Source: Pseudomonas sp. 8O
GTDB lineage: Bacteria > Pseudomonadota > Gammaproteobacteria > Pseudomonadales > Pseudomonadaceae
Length of the DNA: 64,000 bases
Assembly: GCF_902506495.1 (NCBI RefSeq)
Contig: NZ_LR733264.1
Location: 930,001-994,000 of the forward strand
Reading direction: 5' to 3'
Below are positions 14,672 to 22,882 of the stretch, piece after piece. The stretch's first letter is position 1, and each line of letters starts with the position of its first letter. The position numbers were made by a program, and so were the translations under genes. The notes under the pieces are model-generated. The model was not told the DNA's origin and ran no database searches. It was given only the letters and a program-made list of their open reading frames with translations.

Positions 14672-15976
14672 TCAATCGCGCTGGTGCACCGACACGCCCG
14701 CGGCAAAGGTTTCCTTCACGGCGCGGTCGTCGCCAAGCATGGTCAGGGCGAACAGGCGTTCTTCCAGGCTCTTGGCCTGTTGCATGCGGTAGCTGATCAG
14801 CGGCGTGGCGTTGTAGTCCAGCACCACGAAGTCGGCGTCCTTGCCGGGCAGGAAGTTGCCCAGCTTGTCGTCCAGGTACAGCGCATTGGCGCCGCCCAGG
14901 GTGGCCAGGTACAGCGACTTGAACGGGTCGAGTTTCTTGCCCTGCAGCTGCATCACCTTGTACGCCTCGTTCAGCGATTGCAGCTGGCTGAAGCTGGTGC
15001 CGGCGCCGACATCGGTACCCAGGCCGACGCGCACGCCATGGGCTTCCAGCTTGTTCAGGTCGAACAGGCCGCTGCCGAGGAACAGGTTCGAAGTGGGGCA
15101 AAAAGCCACCGCCGAGCCGGTCTCGGCCAGGCGCCTGCACTCGTCGTCGCAGAGGTGCACGCCATGGGCGAACACCGCGCGCGGGCCGATCAGCTTGTGG
15201 TGGTCGTAGACATCGAGATAGCCCTTGCGCTCTGGGAACAGCGCCTTGACCCACTCGATCTCCTTGCGGTTCTCGGACAGGTGGGTGTGCATGTAAAGGT
15301 CCGGATACTCGCCCAGCAGCTTACCGGCCAGTTCCAGCTGCTCCGGCGTGCTGGTGGGGGCGAAGCGCGGGGTGACCGCGTAGTGCAGGCGGCCCTTGCC
15401 GTGCCAGCGCTCGATCAATGCCTTGCTCTCGGCGTAGCCGGATTCGGCGGTGTCGGTCAGGTAGTCCGGGGCGTTGCGATCCATCAGTACCTTGCCGGCG
15501 ATCATGCGCAGGTTGAGCTTGTCGGCCTGCTCGAAAAAGGCATCCACCGACTGCGGGTGCACGCTGCCGAACACCAGGGCGGTAGTGGTGCCGTTGCGCA
15601 GCAGTTCCTTGAGGAAGATCGCCGCCACGTCGCTGGCGTGCGCCTTGTCTTCGAACTGTTTCTCGGTGGGGAAGGTGTAGGTGTTGAGCCAGTCCAGCAA
15701 CTGCTCGCCGTAGGAGGCGATCATGCCGGTCTGCGGGTAGTGGATGTGGGTGTCGATGAAACCGGGGGTGATCAGGGCGTTACGGTAGTGCTGGATCTCG
15801 ACGCAGGCTAGCTTCGGCAGCAATTCGGCAGCCGCGCCGACCTGGGCGACTTTGCCGTTTTCGATCAGCAGGATGCCGTCCTCGAAATACTGGTAGGACT
15901 GCTCGACGCCGACGACGGCCGGGTCGGCGAGGCTGTGCAGGATGGCGGCGCGGTAGGCTTTGATATTGGTGGTCAT
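14672..15976 (-). CDS. guaD: Guanine deaminase
   Basis: A 434-residue amidohydrolase converting guanine to xanthine and ammonia. The metal motif is PGFIDTHIHYPQ with His77 and His79; further ligands are in THLSENRKEIEWV and FAHGVHL, and the catalytic Asp is in GLGTDVGAGTSFS. The length and SFSQLQSLNEAYKV block fit bacterial GuaD. It lies downstream of xdhC in the same direction, with about 100 bp of repeat DNA between. Together with XdhAB it takes guanine to urate. Confidence 0.95.
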   Translation of the reverse strand: MTTNIKAYRAAILHSLADPAVVGVEQSYQYFEDGILLIENGKVAQVGAAAELLPKLACVEIQHYRNALITPGFIDTHIHYPQTGMIASYGEQLLDWLNTYTFPTEKQFEDKAHASDVAAIFLKELLRNGTTTALVFGSVHPQSVDAFFEQADKLNLRMIAGKVLMDRNAPDYLTDTAESGYAESKALIERWHGKGRLHYAVTPRFAPTSTPEQLELAGKLLGEYPDLYMHTHLSENRKEIEWVKALFPERKGYLDVYDHHKLIGPRAVFAHGVHLCDDECRRLAETGSAVAFCPTSNLFLGSGLFDLNKLEAHGVRVGLGTDVGAGTSFSQLQSLNEAYKVMQLQGKKLDPFKSLYLATLGGANALYLDDKLGNFLPGKDADFVVLDYNATPLISYRMQQAKSLEERLFALTMLGDDRAVKETFAAGVSVHQRD

Positions 15977-16005
15977 CTGTTAGGTCTCGATTGGGCGGGC
16001 AGTGC

Positions 16006-16081
16006 GTAGGGTGTCGCGGGGCCGCCTAGGCCGTGCGCACCACGCACAATGCGGTGTTATTGGTGCGCGCGGCGCACCCTA
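16006..16081. repeat. REP-like repeats between xdhC and guaD
   Basis: A longer variant (GTAGGGTGTCGCGGGGCCGCC... to GTGCGCACCA, 16006-16042) and an inverted standard unit (16062-16081) face each other. They could form a hairpin that tunes mRNA between xdhC and guaD. Confidence 0.7.
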
Positions 16082-16912
16082 CTGGGCGCGGCGTGAACTG
16101 GGCAGCAGCTTGGTGACGCTGGGTTCGCCTTTCTTCACGTCCTGGCCGAAGCTGGCGTTATAGGTGGCGATCACCTCGCCGGCGATGGATACGGCAATTT
16201 CCACTGGCAGCTTGCCTTTTACTTCGGCCAGGCCCATGGGGCAGCGCATACGTGCCATCAGGCTTTCCTCGAAGCCGCGCTCGCGCAGGCGATGCTCGAA
16301 CTTGACGCGTTTGGTCTTCGAGCCGATCAGACCGTAGTAGGCGAAGTCGCCGCGCTTGAGGATCGCCGCGGTCAGTTCCAGGTCGAGCTGATGGTTGTGG
16401 GTCATGACAATGTAGTAACTGCCGGGCGGCATGTTCTCCACCTCGTCGACCACCTCGTCGCCCACGATCTTCTGCGCGCCGGCGGGGATGTGCTCGGGAA
16501 ATTCGTTCTCCCGCGAGTCGATCCAGCGTACTTTGCACGGCAGGCTGGCGAGCAGCGGTACCAGCGCGCGGCCGACGTGGCCGGCGCCGAACACGGCGAT
16601 CTGCGCCTGGGGCTGACCCATGGGTTCGAACAGCAGCACGGTGGCGCCGCCGCAGCACTGGCCGAGGCTGGCGCCGAGGGAGAAACGCTCCAGGCGGGTG
16701 TCCTGGCTGCGCGTGGCGAGCATCTCGCGCGCCATCTCCATGGCCTTGTATTCCAGATGACCGCCGCCGATGGTTTCGAAGATGCGCTCGGCGGTGACCA
16801 CCATCTTCGAGCCGGCATTACGCGGCGTCGAGCCGCGTTCCTCGATGATGGTCACCAGCACGCAGGCTTCACCTTGTTGCCGCAGCTCGGCGAGGGCGCT
16901 GATCCAGCTCAT
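16079..16912 (-). CDS. xdhC: Xanthine dehydrogenase accessory protein XdhC
   Basis: A 277-residue chaperone that inserts sulfurated molybdenum cofactor into XdhB. Marks are the N-terminal EERGSTPRNAGSKMVV block, CCGGATVLLFEP, a Rossmann-like IAVFGAGHVGRALVPLL segment and IVMTHNHQLDLEL. Its ATG overlaps the stop of a 43-codon upstream ORF (ATGA), and GGAGG lies just upstream inside that ORF, which suggests translational coupling. Confidence 0.94.
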   Translation of the reverse strand: MSWISALAELRQQGEACVLVTIIEERGSTPRNAGSKMVVTAERIFETIGGGHLEYKAMEMAREMLATRSQDTRLERFSLGASLGQCCGGATVLLFEPMGQPQAQIAVFGAGHVGRALVPLLASLPCKVRWIDSRENEFPEHIPAGAQKIVGDEVVDEVENMPPGSYYIVMTHNHQLDLELTAAILKRGDFAYYGLIGSKTKRVKFEHRLRERGFEESLMARMRCPMGLAEVKGKLPVEIAVSIAGEVIATYNASFGQDVKKGEPSVTKLLPSSRRAQ

Positions 16913-17040
16913 TTGCTCAGCCTCCAGGAAGGCGTGGTCTGTCCCGGGCGCGGCAGGCGCCAGTTGCTCGGCGACGGGTCGAGAATTGGCACCGGTACCG
17001 GGCGAGCGGGTGGGTTATTCGGTTCGGTGTGTTTTGTCAT
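16909..17040 (-). CDS. Possible 43-residue Pro-rich peptide coupled to xdhC
   Basis: An ATG with GAGGT nine nt upstream opens a 43-codon frame (MTKHTEPNNPPARPVPVPIL...) that stops in an ATGA overlap with xdhC. Its C-terminal codons carry the xdhC ribosome site. It fills most of the gap between xdhB and xdhC. No homology is known to me. It could be a real small protein, or a leader ORF that couples xdhC translation. Coding status is uncertain. Confidence 0.45.
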   Translation of the reverse strand: MTKHTEPNNPPARPVPVPILDPSPSNWRLPRPGQTTPSWRLSK

Positions 17041-17065
17041 TGTTGTACACCTCTTTATTTTGGGT

Positions 17066-17119
17066 CGTAGCCCGGATGCAATCCGGGGCAGGATTCTCCC
17101 GGATTGCATCCGGGCTACG
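17066..17119. repeat. Long hairpin of GTAGCCCGGAT repeats between xdhB and xdhC
   Basis: Two perfectly complementary 22-bp arms (17066-17087 and 17098-17119) built of CGTAGCCCGGATGCAATCC, 10-nt loop, ending 2 bp from the xdhB stop. On RNA this would be a very stable stem at the 3' end of xdhB. Partial copies of the element lie near 11688 and 30600. Confidence 0.8.
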
Positions 17120-17121
17120 AA

Positions 17122-19518
17122 TCAGGCCGTTTCAACCTCGACAGCGCTGGCAGCCTTGGCCGTAGCCTTCAACTTGCGCATCTGTTCCACGCCCCAGAGC
17201 ACGCGCTCGGGGGTGGCTGGGGCGTCGATTTGCGGCTGTACCTTGTAGTCCGCCAGGCTGGCCACGGCGTCCTTCAGGGCGCACCAGGCGGCGATGCCGA
17301 GCATGAACGGCGGCTCGCCGACGGCCTTGGAGTGGAACACGGTGTCTTCCGGGTTCTTGCGGTTCTCCACCAGTTTCACGCGCAGGTCGATGGGCATGTC
17401 GGCGATGGCCGGGATCTTGTAGCTGGCCGGGCCGTTGGTCATCAGCTTGCCTTTGGCGTTCCACACCAGCTCTTCCATGGTCAGCCAGCCCATGCCCTGG
17501 ACGAACGCGCCCTCGACCTGACCAATGTCGATGGCCGGATTCAGCGAGTCGCCGACGTCATGCAGGATGTCGCCACGTAGCATGCGGTATTCGCCGGTCA
17601 GGGTGTCGACCAGCACTTCCACGCAGGCCACGCCGTAGGCGTAGTAGTAGAAGGGGCGGCCAGCTGCCTTGTCGCGGTCGTAGAAGATCTTCGGGGTGCG
17701 GTAGAAACCGGTCGAAGACAGCGAGACCTGGCCGAAGTAGGCCTTCTGGATCATCTCCTCGAAGGACAGGAAGTGCTCGCGCACGCGCACCTGGCCGTTG
17801 CGGAACTCCACGTCTTCCGGCGTGACCTTGTACTCGCGCACCAGGAAGTCGACCAGGCGCTGCTTGATGGTCTCGGCCGCGTTCTTCGCCGCCATGCCGT
17901 TGAGGTCGGCGCCGCTGCTTGCTGCGGTCGGCGAGGTGTTGGGCACCTTGTCGGTGTTGGTGGCGGTGATCTGGATGCGCTCGATATCGACCTGGAACAC
18001 CTCGGCGACGACCTGCGCGACCTTGGTGTTGAGGCCCTGGCCCATCTCGGTGCCGCCGTGGTTCAGGTGGATCGAACCGTCGGTGTAGATATGGATCAGC
18101 GCGCCTGCCTGGTTGAGGAAGGTAGCGGTGAAGCTGATGCCGAATTTCACCGGGGTCATGGCCAGGCCTTTCTTCAGCACTGGGCTTTTTTGGTTGAACT
18201 CGATAATTTCGCGACGACGCTTGGCGTACTCGCAGCTCTCCTCCAGTTCGGCGGTCATTTCGTGAATGACGTTGTGCTCGACGGTCTGGTGGTAGTGGGT
18301 GACGTTGCGCTCTGTCTTGCCGTAGTAGTTGAGCTTGCGCACTTCCAGCGGGTCCTTACCCAGGCTGCGCGCCACTGCGTCCATCACTTCCTCGATGGCG
18401 ACCATGCCCTGTGGGCCGCCGAAACCGCGGTAGGCGGTGTTCGAGGCGGTGTTGGTCTTGCAGCGATGACCGTTGATGGTGGCGTTGCCGAGGAAGTAGG
18501 CGTTGTCCGAGTGGAACATGGCGCGGTCGACGATGGAGCCGGACAAGTCTGGCGAATAGCCGCAGTTGCCGGCCAGGTCCATCTCGATGCCATGCAGCAG
18601 GCCGTCGTCATCGAAGCCGACGTCGTACTCGACGTAGAAGGGATGGCGCTTGCCGGTCATGCTCATGTCTTCGACGCGCGGCAGGCGCATCTTGGTCGGC
18701 CGGCCGGTGAGGTGCGCAATCACTGCGCACAGGCAAGCCGGGCCAGCAGCCTGGGTTTCCTTGCCGCCGAAACCGCCACCCATGCGGCGCATGTCGATGA
18801 CGATCTTGTTCATCGGCACGCCGAGCACTTCGGCGACCAGTTTCTGTACTTCGGTGGGGTTCTGCGTCGAGGTGTAGACCAGCATGCCGCCGTCTTCGGT
18901 GGGCATGACCGAGGAAATCTGGGTTTCCAGGTAGAAGTGCTCCTGGCCACCGATATGCAGGGTGCCCTGCAGGCGACGCGGGGCGCTTGCCAACTTGCTG
19001 GCCGAATCACCGATGCGGTGGGTGTGGCTGGCGAGCACGAAATGCTTCTTGCGGTAGGCCTCGACCACGTCGAGTACCGGCTCCAGGTCTTCGTATTCGA
19101 CGATCGCGGCTATGGCCGCCTTGCGTGCGGTTTCCAGGTTGTCTGCGGCGACTGCCAGCACCACCTGGCCCACGTACTCGACCTTGCCGTCAGCCAGCAG
19201 CGGGTCACCGGCGACCACCGGGCCGATGTCCAACTGACCGGGTACGTCATCCTTGGTGATGGCGATGGCCACGCCTGGAAATTCGTAGCAGGGGCGGGTG
19301 TCGATACGCACGATGCGCGCATGGGCGCGATCCGACTGGCGCGCGTAGACGTGCAACTGGTTGGGGAACTCCAGGCGGTCGTCGACATAGACCGCTTCGC
19401 CGGACACGTGCTTGTCCGCGCTCTCGTGCTTGACGCTCTTGCCGACACCGCTGGTCATGCCGGCGCGGAACAGGGCGGCCAGCTCTTCCTGGGATTTGTG
19501 TTCGATATGACTGGACAT
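17122..19518 (-). CDS. xdhB: Xanthine dehydrogenase molybdenum subunit XdhB
   Basis: A 798-residue large subunit of the XdhAB enzyme oxidising hypoxanthine and xanthine to urate with NAD+. Molybdopterin contacts are seen as GGFGGKETQA, YRGFGGPQG and GTEMGQGLNTK. The catalytic Glu is in KAVGEPPFML near the C-terminus. The ATG at 19518 has GGAGGCGAAG directly upstream; a TTG 12 nt earlier lies inside that ribosome site. It is preceded by xdhA (62 nt) and followed by the hairpin, the small ORF and xdhC. Confidence 0.96.
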   Translation of the reverse strand: MSSHIEHKSQEELAALFRAGMTSGVGKSVKHESADKHVSGEAVYVDDRLEFPNQLHVYARQSDRAHARIVRIDTRPCYEFPGVAIAITKDDVPGQLDIGPVVAGDPLLADGKVEYVGQVVLAVAADNLETARKAAIAAIVEYEDLEPVLDVVEAYRKKHFVLASHTHRIGDSASKLASAPRRLQGTLHIGGQEHFYLETQISSVMPTEDGGMLVYTSTQNPTEVQKLVAEVLGVPMNKIVIDMRRMGGGFGGKETQAAGPACLCAVIAHLTGRPTKMRLPRVEDMSMTGKRHPFYVEYDVGFDDDGLLHGIEMDLAGNCGYSPDLSGSIVDRAMFHSDNAYFLGNATINGHRCKTNTASNTAYRGFGGPQGMVAIEEVMDAVARSLGKDPLEVRKLNYYGKTERNVTHYHQTVEHNVIHEMTAELEESCEYAKRRREIIEFNQKSPVLKKGLAMTPVKFGISFTATFLNQAGALIHIYTDGSIHLNHGGTEMGQGLNTKVAQVVAEVFQVDIERIQITATNTDKVPNTSPTAASSGADLNGMAAKNAAETIKQRLVDFLVREYKVTPEDVEFRNGQVRVREHFLSFEEMIQKAYFGQVSLSSTGFYRTPKIFYDRDKAAGRPFYYYAYGVACVEVLVDTLTGEYRMLRGDILHDVGDSLNPAIDIGQVEGAFVQGMGWLTMEELVWNAKGKLMTNGPASYKIPAIADMPIDLRVKLVENRKNPEDTVFHSKAVGEPPFMLGIAAWCALKDAVASLADYKVQPQIDAPATPERVLWGVEQMRKLKATAKAASAVEVETA

Positions 19519-19580
19519 CTTCGCCTCCAAAACTTCGCATGCCGCCGGGCGGGCCGGCGGCGTATCAATTCACTGCGCCC

Positions 19581-21020
19581 TCAGGCGTAAGCGGTAACCC
19601 GGGTTTCGACCTCGGGCGACTGCTGCTCCAGGAAGAACTTGCGCAGCAGGTTCTGGGCAGTGAGCAGGCGGTATTCCTTGCTGGCGCGGAAATCCGACAG
19701 CGGGGTGAAGTCTTCACCCAGCGCTTCGCAGGCGCGTTCGATCACGCCCGGATACCAGGCCGAGCCGACCAGGGCCGCTTCGCAGGCGCTGGCGCGTTTC
19801 GGGATGGCGGCCATGCCGCCGAAGGCGATGCGTGCTGCGGTGACCACGCCATCTTCGATGGTCAGGTTGAAGGCCGCACAGACGGCGGAGATGTCGTCGT
19901 CCAGGCGCTTGGACACCTTGTAGGCGCGGAACGCCTGATTCGCCTGGGCACGCGGCACGATGATCTTCTCGATGAATTCGGCTTCCTGGCGCGCGGTCAC
20001 CTTGTAATCGAGGAAGTAGTCCTGCAGCGGCAGGATGCGCCGGGTGTTGCCCTGGCGCAGGGCGATCTGCGCGCCAAGGGCAATCAGCAGCGGCGGAGCG
20101 TCGCCGATGGGCGAGGCGTTGCCGATGTTGCCGCCCAGGGTGCCCTGGTTGCGGATCTGCAGCGAGGCGAAGCGATGCAGCAGCTCGCCGAAGTCCGGGT
20201 ATTCGCGCGACAGTGCTTCGTAGCAGTCGGACAGCGCCGCAGCAGCGCCGATTTCGATGGCGCTGTCGGTCACTTCGATGCGCTTCATGTCTTCGATATG
20301 GCCGACGTAGATCATCACCGGCAGTTCACGGTGGAACTGGGTGACTTCCAGGGCCAGGTCGGTACCACCGGCGAGCAGGCGTGCCTCGGGGTTGGCAGCA
20401 TAGAGGTCGGCCAGGTCGGCCACCGTCAGCGGCACCAGGCAGCGCTTGTCGCCGCTGTTGAGCTCGGCGGTTTCACGCGGGGCGATGGCCTTGAGCTGGG
20501 CCACGGTGTTGCTTTCGAAGGCATCGAACTGATCCGGCTGCTTCTGGCAGCAGGCCTGCTCGGCGGCATCGATGATCGGGCGGTAACCGGTGCAGCGGCA
20601 CAGGTTGCCGGCCAGGGCTTCCATCGTTGCGCCCTTGTCATAACCTTTTGAATTCTTCTGCAGGGCGAACAGCGACATGATGAAGCCGGGGGTGCAGAAG
20701 CCGCACTGCGAACCGTGGCAGTCGACCATTGCCTGTTGCACGCTGTGCAGTTGGCCCTGGTGCTTGAGGTCTTCGACGGTGATCAGCTGCTTGCCGTGCA
20801 GGCTGGAGACGAAGGTCAGGCAGGAGTTGAGGGTGCGATAGCGCACGCGCTCTCCAATCAGCTCACCGACCACCACGGTGCAGGCACCACAGTCGCCGGA
20901 GGCGCAGCCTTCCTTGGTTCCGGTTTTGCCGACGTGTTCACGCAGGTAGTTGAGCACGGTGACGTTGGGGTCCAGGGCATGCTCAGTGCGCAGCTCCCGG
21001 TTGAGTAAAAACTGGATCAA
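19581..21020 (-). CDS. xdhA: Xanthine dehydrogenase FeS/FAD subunit XdhA
   Basis: A 479-residue small subunit. The plant-type 2Fe-2S cluster has Cys39, 44, 47 and 67 (EGCASGDCGACT, LNSCLTF). The second cluster has Cys106, 109, 141 and 143 (QCGFCTPG, CRCTGYRP). The FAD domain follows from about residue 195 (LLAGGTDLAL, NQGTLGGNIGNASPIGD). The start codon is TTG, supported by GGAGGT upstream and by the family N-terminus. It is first in the xdhA-xdhB-(small ORF)-xdhC-guaD run. Two RutR-like sites lie 107-145 bp upstream. Confidence 0.96.
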   Translation of the reverse strand: MIQFLLNRELRTEHALDPNVTVLNYLREHVGKTGTKEGCASGDCGACTVVVGELIGERVRYRTLNSCLTFVSSLHGKQLITVEDLKHQGQLHSVQQAMVDCHGSQCGFCTPGFIMSLFALQKNSKGYDKGATMEALAGNLCRCTGYRPIIDAAEQACCQKQPDQFDAFESNTVAQLKAIAPRETAELNSGDKRCLVPLTVADLADLYAANPEARLLAGGTDLALEVTQFHRELPVMIYVGHIEDMKRIEVTDSAIEIGAAAALSDCYEALSREYPDFGELLHRFASLQIRNQGTLGGNIGNASPIGDAPPLLIALGAQIALRQGNTRRILPLQDYFLDYKVTARQEAEFIEKIIVPRAQANQAFRAYKVSKRLDDDISAVCAAFNLTIEDGVVTAARIAFGGMAAIPKRASACEAALVGSAWYPGVIERACEALGEDFTPLSDFRASKEYRLLTAQNLLRKFFLEQQSPEVETRVTAYA

Positions 21021-21126
21021 GGACGACCTCCAGGCACTTTATTGTTATGAATCGGTGGCTCGCCGGGTAGTGTGCACGCATTGCAAGGCCCGGGCGTGAT
21101 TGGCCATGGGGGCAATCTAGAGTTTT

Positions 21127-21142
21127 CTGACTTTTGGGTCAA
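21127..21142. promoter_or_regulatory. RutR-like site 1 upstream of xdhA
   Basis: CTGACT-TTTG-GGTCAA: right arm perfect, left arm 2 mismatches. Its right arm also pairs with the next site's left arm as GGTCAA-N7-TTGACC. Confidence 0.45.
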
Positions 21143-21149
21143 CAAATAT

Positions 21150-21165
21150 TTGACCTCGTGGTCAG
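21150..21165. promoter_or_regulatory. RutR-like site 2 upstream of xdhA
   Basis: TTGACC-TCGT-GGTCAG, 1 arm mismatch, centred 23 bp from site 1. No TTGTNNACAA site was found here. Confidence 0.55.
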
Positions 21166-21262
21166 CTGCTTGTCATGCGTTTCAGTTATGAGCGCGGCGG
21201 GCGGGATTCATGCTCTGAGCGTAGCGGTTTTCGTGCCAGCGAGGGCTCTGCTGCGGGGTTTC

Positions 21263-21466
21263 CGTAGGATGTCGCGGGGGCGTCGAGGCCGTGCGCACAA
21301 ATGTTCGGCGGCGAATGGTTGGTGCGCATGGCGCACCCTGCGTGACTTTCATGCCGGCGAAGGCTCTGTCAGGGGAGCGTAGGGTGCGCCGCGCGCACCA
21401 GTGACCACGGGCAAACATGGCACAGCACTGGTGCGCATGGCCTGGGTGGGCCCGCGATACCCTACA
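21263..21466. repeat. Cluster of four REP-like units between xdhA and alkB
   Basis: Units of the GTAGGGTGCGCC family at about 21263-21299 (long variant), 21320-21342 (inverted), 21380-21401 and 21430-21466 (long variant, inverted). Apart from these, the xdhA promoter sites and the terminator, 21021-21516 shows no gene. Confidence 0.7.
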
Positions 21467-21473
21467 AAAGCAA

Positions 21474-21501
21474 AACCCCGGGAGCTTGCACTGCCGGGGT
21501 T
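21474..21501 (-). terminator. Terminator-like hairpin after alkB
   Basis: AACCCCGG / CCGGGGTT arms with a 12-nt loop. The minus strand continues TTGCTTTTG. Confidence 0.7.
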
Positions 21502-21516
21502 GCTGGAGCGGGAGGT

Positions 21517-22650
21517 TTACGTCAGTTGCGACTCACTCAGTTGGTGCTCTTCGCCGGCGTAATAGGCACGCACCCTGGGGTCCATCACGGCGCGCCACAG
21601 CGGTGGGAGCACCGCGAGCACGATCATCCCCGCATAGCCATTGGGCAACTGCGGGCTGTCATCGAAATGGCGCAGCACCTGGTAGCGGCGCTTGGCGTAG
21701 GCGTGGTGGTCGGAGTGGCGCTGCAAGTGGAAGAGAAAGAGGTTGGTCAGCAGGAAATTGCTGTTCCAGGAATGATGTGCATTGGTGCGCTCATAGCGGC
21801 CATTGTCCAGCTTGCGCCGGTGCAGGCCGTAGTGTTCGACATAGTTGACGATCTCCAGCAGGGTGAAGGCGATGAACGCCTGGCCGAGGAAGAACAGGGC
21901 ACCCAGCCAGCCGAAGAAGAGGGTGAAGCCGAGCAGCATGAGCGCGCTGATGGCGTACCACCCGATCAGCTCGTTGCGCCAATGCAGTGCCTGCAGGCCG
22001 CGCCGCTTGAGACGCTCGGCCTCCAGCTTCCAGGCGTTGAGAAAGTTGTGCTTGTAGGCGTGGGGCAAAAAGGCATACAGGCTCTGGCCGAAGCGTGAGG
22101 AGGAGGCATCCTCGGGCGTGGAGACGTGAACGTGGTGGCCGCGCACATGTTCCACCTTGAAGCCGGCATAGCACACCGCTGCCAGTAGCAGACCGCCGGC
22201 ATTCTGCTCCAGGAGTGCGTCCTTGTGGATCAGTTCGTGCGACACGGTGATGCCGATGGCGCCCATCACCGTGCCGACCGACAGCACCCAGCCGAGCTTG
22301 CCGACCCAGCTCCAGCCTTCGTAAGTGGCGAATATCCAGCCGCTCCACACCAGCATCGCCAGCAGCAGCGGCACCGTGGCCAGGCTCAGCAGGCGGTAGT
22401 AGCCCTGAGCTTCCAGTGCCGGCACTTCGTCGCGCTCATCCGGGTTGGCCGGGTCGCGGCCGACGACGAAGTCCAGCAGGGGAATCACGCCGAACACCAC
22501 GCTGATCACCAGCCAGGGCCAGGCGTCTGCATGGGCGCTGCCCTGTGACCAGTGATAGCTCAGCGGGATGCCCAGTACCGGGATCAGCCAGATCCAGTAG
22601 CCGACCTTTTTCAGGGCGAGCATCCAGTGTGAAGGCAGGCGTTCGAACAT
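21517..22650 (-). CDS. alkB: Alkane 1-monooxygenase AlkB
   Basis: A 377-residue integral-membrane di-iron hydroxylase that makes 1-alkanols from n-alkanes, with rubredoxin as electron donor. All family His motifs are present: HELIHK (138-143), EHVRGHHVHV (167-176), NYVEHYGLHR and LQRHSDHHAYAKRRYQVL. Six helices are predicted. The ATG at 22650 follows GGGAG; longer in-frame starts are unlike the family. No rubredoxin gene is adjacent. It is divergent from a GntR regulator, the arrangement I recall for alkB2 of P. aeruginosa. Confidence 0.94.
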   Translation of the reverse strand: MFERLPSHWMLALKKVGYWIWLIPVLGIPLSYHWSQGSAHADAWPWLVISVVFGVIPLLDFVVGRDPANPDERDEVPALEAQGYYRLLSLATVPLLLAMLVWSGWIFATYEGWSWVGKLGWVLSVGTVMGAIGITVSHELIHKDALLEQNAGGLLLAAVCYAGFKVEHVRGHHVHVSTPEDASSSRFGQSLYAFLPHAYKHNFLNAWKLEAERLKRRGLQALHWRNELIGWYAISALMLLGFTLFFGWLGALFFLGQAFIAFTLLEIVNYVEHYGLHRRKLDNGRYERTNAHHSWNSNFLLTNLFLFHLQRHSDHHAYAKRRYQVLRHFDDSPQLPNGYAGMIVLAVLPPLWRAVMDPRVRAYYAGEEHQLSESQLT

Positions 22651-22773
22651 CGAATTCTCCCGGTCATTACTGTCGAGGGGCATATCTCGGATTGTAGGAC
22701 AATCCATTTTCATGGACAGATGCCCACGACCAATCTTTAGAACGGAAAGTGCCCTGTGGGGACGCTTGGCGGG

Positions 22774-22790
22774 GTAACACCCTGTGTTAC
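22774..22790. promoter_or_regulatory. GTAACAC-N3-GTGTTAC operator between alkB and gntR
   Basis: A perfect inverted repeat with 7-bp arms, 93 bp upstream of the regulator's ATG and in the alkB promoter region. Its form fits a FadR-type GntR protein and differs from TTGTNNACAA, so the two GntR circuits here should not cross-talk. Confidence 0.6.
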
Positions 22791-22882
22791 ACTCGCCGCC
22801 AGATTTTTTTGCTCCCGCCCAGCCGTGACGGGGCTCCCAGACTCGACCGCCTGCCCCTGGATCGACGCAAATAAGGAATGTC

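Noticed and set aside
17043..17052. TTGTACACCT as a full GntR site for xdhC
   Set aside because: Two mismatches in one half-site and overlap with the ribosome site of the small ORF; kept only as a weak note.
17773..19590. 605-codon plus-strand frame opposite xdhB
   Set aside because: Antisense artefact of high GC; XdhB has all catalytic motifs.
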